A program made the position numbers and the translations under genes. Shown here in pieces: positions 1 to 5,563 of a DNA stretch of 6,524 nt; position 1 is the first letter of the stretch, and each line of letters opens with the position of its first letter. This stretch comes from Candidatus Microgenomates bacterium (GTDB taxonomy: Bacteria; Patescibacteria; Microgenomatia; JADHYG01), in contig JADHYG010000057.1 of the NCBI GenBank assembly GCA_016782545.1, positions 1-6,524 of the forward strand, in the 5' to 3' direction. Below the pieces are notes generated by a model, which made no database searches, had not been told where the DNA came from, and saw nothing but the letters and a program-made list of their open reading frames with translations.

Positions 1-2
1 AC

Positions 3-266
3 CCGGGCAAAAAGATTTGTCTTGTTTGGGATAACGCCAGATGGCACAAGGGTAAGAAACTCAGGCAAACATTAAGAAAAAAGGGTAGCTTGACCAACTT
101 CCACTTGATTAACTTCCCACCCTATGCTCCAGACACTAATCCCCAAGAGCGTGTTTGGAAGTATGCCAAAGACAGAATTGTTCATCAACCCACAACTAGT
201 TTTAAGCAAAAAATTAACAATTTCAAGTTATCCGTAATTCATAGGAAATTTAATTATCAAATCTGA
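3..266 (+). CDS. IS630-family transposase, C-terminal part (5' end outside window)
   Basis: The open frame runs in from the window edge, has no start codon here, and gives 87 residues before TGA. It carries the last two acidic residues of a DDE transposase of the IS630/Tc1 type: the Asp in LVWDNARWH (fragment residue 10) and the Glu in PPYAPDTNPQERVW (residue 49). The Tyr-Ala-Pro-Asp-x-Asn-Pro-x-Glu block is characteristic of the family (DDE_3 domain). Such enzymes cut and paste their element at TA dinucleotides. The rest of the protein and the left end of the element lie upstream. I could not identify the right terminal inverted repeat, which should lie between the stop and the next gene. 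The visible part has no frameshift, so the copy may be intact, but this cannot be judged from one third of the gene. Confidence 0.88.
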   Translation, partial: PGKKICLVWDNARWHKGKKLRQTLRKKGSLTNFHLINFPPYAPDTNPQERVWKYAKDRIVHQPTTSFKQKINNFKLSVIHRKFNYQI

Positions 267-306
267 TAAAATTGATTTGTCAAAACAGGTAAATTTGTTT
301 TGCGGT

Positions 307-317
307 TGCTATATAAA
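307..317 (+). promoter_or_regulatory. Possible extended -10 promoter of the yerC-like gene
   Basis: TG at 307-308, one base, then TATATA (310-315) overlapping TATAAA (312-317). No convincing -35 box lies 16-18 bases upstream. The box ends 7-9 bases before the ATG at 325 and no Shine-Dalgarno sequence is present, so a transcript started here would be leaderless or nearly so. The site lies just past the transposase stop and could be partly contributed by the IS end (inference). Confidence 0.35.
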
Positions 318-324
318 GAAAATT

Positions 325-777
325 ATGCCGCAGGTTTCAAAATATCCATTACCAGAAGAAGTTTACAATCGAGTCTTTGAATTACTCTTAAAAGTGATCA
401 CTGATTCTTTTAGTAAAAATCAGGCAAAAGAGCTTTTAGATGATCTTTTAACACCAACAGAAAAAGTAATGTTAGCTAAAAGATTATCTATTTCTGTGCT
501 TCTTTTGAAAGGTTATCCATATGGAAGTATTCGGGAAATTCTAAGAGTGAGTAGACCAACAATTGCCAATGTTAGTCGTAGTTTAAAATATGGAGGAAAA
601 GGCTACAAAAAATTTGCTGGAAAAATTCTTAAAGAAGAAAAAATGGCTGAATTTTGGGAACAAGTAGAAGACTTAGTTTTGGGAACTCTTTCTAAAGGAG
701 GAAAAGGAACCGGCTCTTGGCGATATTTACATCATGAGATTAGAAAGAAAAGACGGAAAAAACACACTTCAGTTTAG
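325..777 (+). CDS. YerC/YecD-type TrpR-like HTH regulator
   Basis: A 150-residue protein of the TrpR-related YerC/YecD family: small, all-helical, DNA-binding regulators whose ligand is generally unknown. The family core is clear: LLTPTEKVMLAKRL (residues 41-54), then a helix-turn-helix at about 65-88 with IREILRVSRPTIANVSRSL. Most family members are about 100 residues. This one adds about 40 residues with a glycine-rich turn (GGKGTGSW, 125-132) and a very basic tail (RKKRRKK, 140-146) that may add non-specific DNA contacts (inference). ATG at 325 was preferred over an in-frame TTG at 277, because the extra 16 residues (two Cys, no family similarity) look non-coding and neither start has a Shine-Dalgarno site. 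The gene is followed by a hairpin and converges with the minus-strand unit at 902-1411. TrpR itself needs tryptophan; nothing here shows a ligand. Confidence 0.85.
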   Translation: MPQVSKYPLPEEVYNRVFELLLKVITDSFSKNQAKELLDDLLTPTEKVMLAKRLSISVLLLKGYPYGSIREILRVSRPTIANVSRSLKYGGKGYKKFAGKILKEEKMAEFWEQVEDLVLGTLSKGGKGTGSWRYLHHEIRKKRRKKHTSV

Positions 778-784
778 CCTCAAA

Positions 785-812
785 AAGTTAAGTGGTTCAA
801 ACCATTTAACTT
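785..812 (-). terminator. Hairpin terminator between convergent units
   Basis: The 13-bp arms AAGTTAAGTGGTT (785-797) and AACCATTTAACTT (800-812) pair completely apart from one G·T, across a two-base turn. Read on the minus strand the stem runs into five T's (786-782), so it should terminate the minus-strand unit at 902-1411. On the plus strand it begins 8 bases after the yerC-like stop but lacks a T tract. It may therefore act as a weaker terminator or 3'-end stabiliser for that gene. Confidence 0.65.
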
Positions 813-854
813 GACCAAAAATTACACGGTTGGTCGTTACACTTTCTTAACGAC
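813..854. repeat. Two overlapping stem-loops, mutually exclusive
   Basis: GACCAA (813-818) pairs with TTGGTC (830-835). GTCGTTA (833-839) pairs with TAACGAC (848-854). The two stems share bases 833-835, so only one can form fully at a time. They directly adjoin the terminator hairpin at 785-812. On a minus-strand transcript they precede the terminator, forming a structured 3' end. No protein-coding signal is seen between 778 and 901. Confidence 0.45.
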
Positions 855-901
855 AAGACATTGATAAAAGCTGAGGTTGCTTAGAGTGGAAGATATTATT
901 C

Positions 902-1147
902 TCAAATGACTTCCAGTTCAACTCCTTGTTTCTGTTTTAATTCAAAGGCTTGGGTATAGTCTCTAGGGCCAGGAAGATCAAGTTCCAAATCTGTAGCTAC
1001 CTGTTCAAAATCATAACAGTCTACCTCGCTATTTACCTAGATTTCTTCAAAATTTCCTTCCGGAGTCATAATCTTAGCGACAAGATTATTGGGACTACCA
1101 CCTATGCTCAACAAAGTACCTCTTTGTTCTGGTCTATTTTCTATCAT
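902..1147 (-). pseudogene. Small unknown gene interrupted by one in-frame TAG
   Basis: From ATG at 1147 (reading leftward) the frame has 81 codons before TGA. The only interruption is codon 37, TAG at 1039-1037. The start has an excellent Shine-Dalgarno site, GAGGAGGCG (1163-1155), 7 bases upstream. The first half begins MIENRPEQRG and ends TPEGNFEEI (36 residues). The second half begins VNSEVDCYDFEQ and ends KQGVELEVI (44 residues). Both halves are acidic and coding-like, and about one stop every 15-20 codons would be expected by chance in DNA this AT-rich. The second half has no start codon or ribosome site near its beginning, so it is not an independent gene. I do not recognise the family. 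It lies 60 bases downstream of the MCKECGC gene and is probably cotranscribed with it. Likely explanations are a recent nonsense mutation or a sequencing error; readthrough is possible but not shown. Confidence 0.6.
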
Positions 1148-1207
1148 TGATTTTCGCCTCCTCAGATAATAAATTTTACTCCTGCTTTTTGGTTATTTAT
1201 TGAATTT

Positions 1208-1411
1208 CTAGCTCTCTTCTAGATTTTCTAAAGGAGGGCCGTCGTATATTTCACTGATATTTGACATATAGTCTCGGATTGCCATTTGTATTAGTTCAGG
1301 ATCAGTAATGCCTTCTCTATCAAGCATTTCTAATATCTCCGCCGTTCCTTGGCTCATTACCTTATGCTCTGTTGTTTCAGGAAATAATCTACAACCGCAT
1401 TCTTTACACAT
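1208..1411 (-). CDS. Small acidic protein with N-terminal Cys-x-x-Cys-x-Cys
   Basis: A 67-residue protein with ATG at 1411 preceded by a strong Shine-Dalgarno site, AAGGAGGTG (1428-1420), 8 bases away. It opens with MCKECGC (Cys2, Cys5, Cys7), a possible metal-binding cluster like that at the N-terminus of the nickel chaperone HypB, but there is no GTPase domain here. The rest looks helical and acidic, with a predicted helix around 22-33 (GTAEILEMLDRE) and another around 38-55, ending in LENLEES. One His (17) near the Cys cluster could complete a metal site. It has its own promoter upstream and the interrupted small gene downstream, making a two-gene unit that ends at the 785-812 hairpin. Function is unknown; the HypB resemblance is only in the first seven residues. 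Confidence 0.7.
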   Translation of the reverse strand: MCKECGCRLFPETTEHKVMSQGTAEILEMLDREGITDPELIQMAIRDYMSNISEIYDGPPLENLEES

Positions 1412-1451
1412 CTTATTTTCACCTCCTTAAAGATAAAATTGATTAATTTGA

Positions 1452-1481
1452 CTTATATCACAATATAAGGCTAAAAGTCAA
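1452..1481 (-). promoter_or_regulatory. Promoter of the minus-strand small-gene unit
   Basis: On the minus strand, TTGACT (1481-1476) is followed after 18 bases by TATAAG (1457-1452), a good sigma-70-type pair. Transcription would start near 1445, giving a leader of about 35 bases that contains the AAGGAGGTG ribosome site. It lies back to back with the plus-strand promoter at 1497-1525. Confidence 0.6.
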
Positions 1482-1496
1482 TCTCAAAATTTCTTA

Positions 1497-1525
1497 TTGA
1501 CGAAATTGTGAAAAAAAGGTAGAAT
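1497..1525 (+). promoter_or_regulatory. Promoter for the rny leader (divergent)
   Basis: TTGACG (1497-1502), 17-base spacer, TAGAAT (1520-1525): five of six consensus bases at each box with ideal spacing. It is the best plus-strand promoter visible ahead of rny. Transcription would begin near 1532 and produce a leader of about 220 bases before the rny ATG. The intergenic region 1412-1754 thus holds two divergent promoters, a 32-codon micro-ORF and three palindromes. Confidence 0.65.
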
Positions 1526-1539
1526 AATAATAGTGCAAA

Positions 1540-1638
1540 ATGGATAATGAGAAAGATAAAATTGGAAAGTCAGTTAAGCTAAAAATGAAAATCAATTTAT
1601 CAACACATTACACTTTCCTCCCAAGACCTCATAAATAA
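1540..1638 (+). CDS. Doubtful 32-codon micro-ORF at the start of the rny leader
   Basis: An ATG at 1540 opens a 32-residue frame (MDNEKDKIGKSVKLKMKINL... ending in LPRPHK, TAA). It lies only about 8 bases after the transcription start predicted from the 1520-1525 box, so it would be translated from a leaderless or near-leaderless mRNA. No Shine-Dalgarno site precedes it and I recognise no family. It could be a leader peptide, the degraded start of a lost gene, or chance. Confidence 0.22.
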   Translation: MDNEKDKIGKSVKLKMKINLSTHYTFLPRPHK

Positions 1639-1685
1639 GGTTCTAATTTCATTAAATTCCATTTCGCACGAATTATTTAAAGATA

Positions 1686-1735
1686 ACGAATTAAAATTCG
1701 TCACTCCAATCTTGGAATGACAAACTTAAGTTTGT
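1686..1735 (+). repeat. Three consecutive palindromes in the rny 5' leader
   Basis: First: ACGAATT (1686-1692) and AATTCGT (1695-1701). Second: GTCACTCCAA (1700-1709) and TTGGAATGAC (1712-1721), with one mismatch (C1704/A1717). Third: a perfect 16-bp palindrome, ACAAACTTAAGTTTGT (1720-1735). Neighbouring palindromes share one or two bases, so they form a continuous structured block ending 5 bases before the rny ribosome site. A further direct copy of ACGAATT lies at 1668-1674. The block could be an RNA control element for rny or a small intergenic repeat inserted there; the sequence alone does not decide. Confidence 0.6.
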
Positions 1736-1740
1736 TATAT

Positions 1741-1747
1741 AGGAGGT
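1741..1747 (+). promoter_or_regulatory. Ribosome binding site of rny
   Basis: AGGAGGT is a near-perfect Shine-Dalgarno match, 7 bases before the ATG at 1755, and fixes the rny start. It is 5 bases downstream of the 16-bp palindrome, so leader structure could affect its accessibility. Confidence 0.8.
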
Positions 1748-1754
1748 ATTTTTT

Positions 1755-3260
1755 ATGAATTTTTTTAAAAATTTAACTAATGTTTTTAGGAAAAAGAAAA
1801 AAGAACCAGAGAAAATAGAAGAGAAAAAAGTACTGGAGAAAAAAGAACCAGAGAAAATAAAGCCAGTTTCTATTCCTCAACCTAAAAAAAAGGTTTCTCT
1901 TGTTGAAGAAGAGCTTGCTAGAGCAAAAGCACGGGAAATTATCCTTGACGCTAAAGATCAAGCTTTAGAAACAAAAAAACAAGCAGAAGAAGAGACAAAA
2001 AAAATAAGAGAAGAATTAAGTCAAAAAGCATTTTCTTTTGTTCGTCGGGAAGAGAAAATTTTAGGAAAAGAAAAAGAGTTTGAGAAAAAGTTAAACGAAG
2101 TGGAAACAATTAGAAAAGAAGAGGTTGAGAGATTGGAAAGGATTGCTAAATTAACAAGAAATGAGGCCAAGGAGTTAATTTTAAAGAGATTAGAAAATGA
2201 CTTGACTGAATATTCAGCTAAAATGATTATTGATGCTGAAGAAAAATCCCGGGAAGAAGCAGATCAAAAATCAAAAGAGATTTTAGTTAATGTGATGCAA
2301 AAAGCAGCTACTGATTATGTGGCTGAATACACTGTTTCTCAAGTTGAGCTGGCTAAAGAAGAAATGAAAGGAAGAATTATTGGTAAAGAGGGTAGGAATA
2401 TTCGCGCTTTTGAAAAAGCCACTGGCGTTGATGTTGATTTGGATGAAGAGGGAGTTATTCGTCTTTCTTCTTTTGATTCTGTGAGAAGAGAAATTGCCAG
2501 AGTGGCTTTAAAAAAACTAATTGCTGACGGCAGAATCCAGCCGGTTCGAATTGAAGAAATAGTTGAGAGAACAAAACAAGATATAGAAAAAATAATGTTT
2601 GAAGAAGGTCAGAAATTAGCTCGTGAAGTAGGGGTTTACAATCTTTCTCGAAGCATCATTGATCTTTTAGGCAGGTTTAAATATCGATTTTCTTATGGTC
2701 AAAATATGATTGCTCACACCTTGGAGGAAACAAAGTTAGGCATTGCTCTTGCTCAGGAAGTTGGCGCTAACGTGAACACGGTTCGTTTAGGATGCCTTCT
2801 TCATGATATTGGCAAGATTGCTATTGATGAAGAGGGGAGTCATGTAAAAATCGGCGTTGAGCTTTTAAAGAAACATGGTATACCTCAAACAGTGATTGAT
2901 TGTGTCGCTCAGCATCATGAAGACATCCCTTTCACCTCAATAGAATCAATGATTGTCAATATTGCTGATAGTATTTCTGGAGCAAGGCCAGGAGCACGAT
3001 TTGAAGACTATCAAAAATATGTCCAAAGATTAACAGATCTTGAAGACATGGCTAAGTCATTCAAAGGAGTGAAAGAGGCTTATGCTTTTCAAGCAGGAAG
3101 AGAATTAAGAGTGATCGTTGCTCCAGCTGAAGTTAGTGATGCTAAGGCTAAAGTTTTAGCTCATCAGGTAAGAGGAGAAATTGAGAAAAAAAGATCTTTT
3201 CCCGGCCAAATTAAAGTCACGGTTATTCGGGAAATAAGAGTGGTTGAAACTACGAAATAA
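1755..3260 (+). CDS. rny: Ribonuclease Y, lacking the usual N-terminal membrane helix
   Basis: A 501-residue endoribonuclease that starts decay of many mRNAs (Bacillus subtilis RNase Y is about 520). Domains in order: a lysine-rich N-terminus (1-47), a long charged coiled coil (about 50-200), a KH RNA-binding domain with MKGRIIGKEGRNIR (204-217; GKEG loop at 210-213), and an HD hydrolase domain. The HD domain has the catalytic pair His350-Asp351 in LLHDIGK, with further likely metal ligands His321, His387/His388 and Asp405 (NIADS). The C-terminus (FPGQIKVTVIRE, 482-493) matches the family closely. Unusually, there is no hydrophobic N-terminal segment: the protein begins MNFFKNLTNVFRKKKK, which could at most form a short amphipathic membrane-touching helix. 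A 22-base direct repeat (1796-1817 and 1838-1859, in frame, 42 bases apart) duplicates KKEPEKI in this tail. No terminator is seen before gap. Confidence 0.95.
   Translation: MNFFKNLTNVFRKKKKEPEKIEEKKVLEKKEPEKIKPVSIPQPKKKVSLVEEELARAKAREIILDAKDQALETKKQAEEETKKIREELSQKAFSFVRREEKILGKEKEFEKKLNEVETIRKEEVERLERIAKLTRNEAKELILKRLENDLTEYSAKMIIDAEEKSREEADQKSKEILVNVMQKAATDYVAEYTVSQVELAKEEMKGRIIGKEGRNIRAFEKATGVDVDLDEEGVIRLSSFDSVRREIARVALKKLIADGRIQPVRIEEIVERTKQDIEKIMFEEGQKLAREVGVYNLSRSIIDLLGRFKYRFSYGQNMIAHTLEETKLGIALAQEVGANVNTVRLGCLLHDIGKIAIDEEGSHVKIGVELLKKHGIPQTVIDCVAQHHEDIPFTSIESMIVNIADSISGARPGARFEDYQKYVQRLTDLEDMAKSFKGVKEAYAFQAGRELRVIVAPAEVSDAKAKVLAHQVRGEIEKKRSFPGQIKVTVIREIRVVETTK
1796..1859 (+). repeat. 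In-frame 22-bp direct repeat in the rny N-terminal tail
   Basis: Identical 22-base copies at 1796-1817 and 1838-1859, with a period of 42 bases (14 codons). They encode two copies of KKEPEKI (residues 15-21 and 29-35). This points to local duplication in a low-complexity lysine/glutamate region, where length is probably free to vary. Confidence 0.75.
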
Positions 3261-3268
3261 CGATTTTC

Positions 3269-3296
3269 TTGACAAAAATTATCTATATGATAAAGT
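3269..3296 (+). promoter_or_regulatory. Promoter of gap-pgk
   Basis: A perfect -35 box TTGACA (3269-3274), 16-base spacer, then TAAAGT (3291-3296), a four-of-six -10 box. Transcription would start around 3302-3305, only a few bases before the ATG at 3307, and there is no Shine-Dalgarno sequence. This gives a nearly leaderless mRNA. The promoter begins 9 bases after the rny stop. Confidence 0.6.
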
Positions 3297-3306
3297 GTGA
3301 AATTAC

Positions 3307-4323
3307 ATGAAAAGAAAAAAGTTAAGGCTAGCGATCAATGGTTTTGGCAGAGTTGGCAGGATTGCTGCCCGAATTGCCATTGAACATCCCCAGATCACCC
3401 TCGCCGCTATTAATAGTCGTTCCCCCTCAGATTCTTCTGCTTATCTTCTCAAATATGATAGTGTCTACGGAACTTTCCCCAAAAAAATCAGCTCGCAAAA
3501 GAATTTTTTATCAGTTAATAATCAGAAAATTGCTTATTTTCAAGAAGAAGATTTAAAGAAGATTAATTGGTCAAAAGCAGATATTGACATTGTTATTGAT
3601 GCCACTGGTAAGTTTCGCACTTCAACTGAATGCCAAAAACATTTAAAAAAAGGAGTTAAATTAGTCATTATTTCTGCACCAGCCAAAGATAAAACTCCAA
3701 CTTACATTCTTGGCGTTAATGAAAAAGACTTTAATCCATTAAAGGAGAAAATCATTTCTAATTCTTCCTGCACGACTAATTGCTTAGGACCGGTTCTCAA
3801 AGTTTTAGATGAAAATTTTCAAGTCAAAAGAGGTTTTATGACGACAGTTCATAGTTGGACTCGCACTCAAAACCTGCTTGATGGTTCTTCTAAAAAAGAT
3901 TTTCGTTTCGGCCGTGCAGGTACAGCCAATATTATTCCAGCTTCAACTGGCGCCGCTAAAGACATTGGTAAAGTTTTGCCTCATTTAAAAGGTAAGATTA
4001 TTTGTCAATCTTTAAGAGTGCCTCTTTTAACGGTTTCCTTAATAGATTTAATCGTGGAAACAGAAAAGAAAGTTAATATTTCTCAAGTCAATTCAAGTTT
4101 TAAAAAAGCGTCTCAAGGTGATGCAAAAGGAATTTTAGAAATAACCGAAGAAGAGCTTGTTTCTTCAGATTTAAAAGGGCCTCATTCGGCGATGATTGAT
4201 TCTCTTTTAACAAAGACTGATGGTTATTTAGTTAAAATTTGTGCTTGGTATGATAATGAATGGGGCTATGTGCAAAGATTAATTGACATGACTCTTTATG
4301 CTTGGCAGAAAATTACAGGATAA
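3307..4323 (+). CDS. gap: Glyceraldehyde-3-phosphate dehydrogenase, type I
   Basis: A 338-residue cytoplasmic enzyme that oxidises and phosphorylates glyceraldehyde 3-phosphate to 1,3-bisphosphoglycerate. The N-terminal Rossmann motif is INGFGRVGR (10-18). The catalytic Cys155 lies in NSSCTTNC and the base His182 in TTVHSW. The S-loop runs over about 183-211 and the C-terminal WYDNEWGY over 314-321. Length is normal. The cofactor pocket is unusual. The Asp that binds the ribose of NAD (Asp32 in Bacillus numbering) is replaced by Ser37, followed by Arg38, in the segment INSRSPSD. The S-loop Leu187-Pro188 pair aligns with Ser194-Ser195. In characterised GAPDHs, loss of Asp32 together with Ser at 188 goes with NADP use, so this enzyme may be NADP-dependent or dual (inference). 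The start is preceded by a promoter but no ribosome site. It forms an operon with pgk. Confidence 0.96.
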   Translation: MKRKKLRLAINGFGRVGRIAARIAIEHPQITLAAINSRSPSDSSAYLLKYDSVYGTFPKKISSQKNFLSVNNQKIAYFQEEDLKKINWSKADIDIVIDATGKFRTSTECQKHLKKGVKLVIISAPAKDKTPTYILGVNEKDFNPLKEKIISNSSCTTNCLGPVLKVLDENFQVKRGFMTTVHSWTRTQNLLDGSSKKDFRFGRAGTANIIPASTGAAKDIGKVLPHLKGKIICQSLRVPLLTVSLIDLIVETEKKVNISQVNSSFKKASQGDAKGILEITEEELVSSDLKGPHSAMIDSLLTKTDGYLVKICAWYDNEWGYVQRLIDMTLYAWQKITG

Positions 4324-4335
4324 ATTCTGGGAAAT

Positions 4336-5511
4336 ATGAATAAATTATCTTCTTTAAAAAACAAATTAAAAGGAAAAACCGTTTTAATGCGGGTTGATTT
4401 TAATGTTGTTTTAGATGATGGTTTTCAGGTTTCCGAGGATACCAGAATTATTGAGACAGTTCCTGCTATTAAATTCCTTCTTGAAAATCAAGCTAAAGTA
4501 GTTCTTGTTTTTCATCTGGGCCGGCCAAAAGGCAAGGTTGATCCTCGTTTATCAGTTAAGCCTATTCTTAAAAGAACTGCCGAACACTTAAAGCAAAAAA
4601 TCACTCTTATTGATAAATTTTGGCAAAAAGATGCTCTTAAGCAGATCAAAAATCTTAAACAGGGTCAAATAGCCATGCTGGAAAACATTCGTTTTTGTCC
4701 CGGAGAAGAACAAAATGATGTTCAATTCAGCAAGCACTTATCTTTAATGGCTGATATTTTTGTTAATGAAGCTTTTGGAGCCGCTCATCGAGCTCATGCT
4801 TCAACAGTAGGCGTGACTAATTTTCTTCCTTCTTATGCTGGTTTTTTAATAGAAAAAGAGATTAAGATTCTTTCGGAAGCGATTAATAATCCCAAAAGAC
4901 CATTAGTAATGATTATCGGTGGCGCAAAGACTCCGGAGAAAATTGCGGTTATTGCCCGGCTTTTGGGTGTGGCAGACACAATTTTATTGGGAGGAGCGGT
5001 GGCGAATACTTTTTTTGCTACTTGGGGAGTAGGCACTGGCGATTCTTTGGTTGATCATGAGATGATTGAATCAGCTAGAGCTTGTTTTTGGAAAGCGACT
5101 CGAGCCACAACAGCTCTCTTATTACCTACTGATGTTGTTGTTGTCAACACCAAAACTAAAAAAAACGGAAAAGTAGTTAATTATAAACGAGTGACCAAAA
5201 ATTATGCCATTTATGACATTGGACCGAGAACACAAAGACTTTATGCTAAACACATTAAAAATGCCGGCACAATTATTTGGAATGGGCCGATGGGAGTTTA
5301 TGAAAAAAAAGAATTTACTCAAGGAACAAATTTTCTTCTTAAAGAAGTTTCTGATTCTTGGGCTTTTTCTATTTTAGGCGGCGGCGATACTTTGTCTTCA
5401 ATTAAAGATAAGAAGCTTCTGGAAGGATTTTCTTATCTCTCCACTGGCGGTGGAGCGATGCTTGAATTTTTAGAGAGAGGAACTCTTCCTGCCATCGAAC
5501 CTCTTTGTTAA
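4336..5511 (+). CDS. pgk: Phosphoglycerate kinase
   Basis: A 391-residue monomeric cytoplasmic kinase (family about 390-415) that transfers phosphate from 1,3-bisphosphoglycerate to ADP, giving ATP and 3-phosphoglycerate: the step right after GAPDH. Visible family motifs: MRVDFNV (18-24), HLGRPKG (60-66, substrate-binding basic patch), ENIRFCPGEE (116-125), GGAKTPEKI (195-203, hinge/nucleotide side), WNGPMGVYE (315-323), GGGDT (348-352) and STGGGAMLE (369-377). The residue before HLGRP is Phe59 where most bacterial enzymes have Ser, a mild departure. It starts 12 bases after the gap stop. The only ribosome-site candidate is a weak TGGGA (4328-4332), so translation is probably coupled to gap. 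No triose-phosphate isomerase gene follows. A clear T-tract terminator is not seen downstream; a palindrome at 5564-5592 may mark the transcript end. Confidence 0.96.
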   Translation: MNKLSSLKNKLKGKTVLMRVDFNVVLDDGFQVSEDTRIIETVPAIKFLLENQAKVVLVFHLGRPKGKVDPRLSVKPILKRTAEHLKQKITLIDKFWQKDALKQIKNLKQGQIAMLENIRFCPGEEQNDVQFSKHLSLMADIFVNEAFGAAHRAHASTVGVTNFLPSYAGFLIEKEIKILSEAINNPKRPLVMIIGGAKTPEKIAVIARLLGVADTILLGGAVANTFFATWGVGTGDSLVDHEMIESARACFWKATRATTALLLPTDVVVVNTKTKKNGKVVNYKRVTKNYAIYDIGPRTQRLYAKHIKNAGTIIWNGPMGVYEKKEFTQGTNFLLKEVSDSWAFSILGGGDTLSSIKDKKLLEGFSYLSTGGGAMLEFLERGTLPAIEPLC

Positions 5512-5563
5512 AAAAATAATTCCATCTTTAGATTTTGCGATTTTTTTGATAAGGTTTCTTGAT

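Noticed and set aside
277..324. TTG at 277 as the start of the yerC-like gene
   Set aside because: The 16 extra residues do not resemble the family and no ribosome site precedes TTG; the ATG at 325 gives a normal N-terminus.
1037..1039. TAG as a sense codon (recoding or pyrrolysine)
   Set aside because: TAG is the plain stop of the HU, yerC-like and MCKECGC genes in the same window, and no recoding machinery is visible.
950..1150. A 66-codon plus-strand frame
   Set aside because: It is antisense to the small minus-strand gene at 902-1147, which has a strong ribosome site and a more protein-like composition. The plus-strand frame has no ribosome site and an atypical product.
1686..1735. CRISPR-like array
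   Set aside because: The units are three different palindromes that abut, not identical repeats with unique spacers.
1773..1961. Minus-strand Phe/Leu-rich frame that looks like a membrane protein
   Set aside because: It is the mirror of the Lys/Glu-rich start of rny (AAA/GAA codons read backwards give Phe), with no ribosome site.
4833..5322. Two minus-strand frames inside pgk
   Set aside because: They are shadows of a clearly conserved pgk coding sequence, without ribosome sites or recognisable content.
5512..5563. T-rich stretch after pgk as an intrinsic terminator
   Set aside because: The run of T's at 5541-5547 has no GC-containing stem before it; only weak A/T pairing with the A run after the pgk stop is possible.
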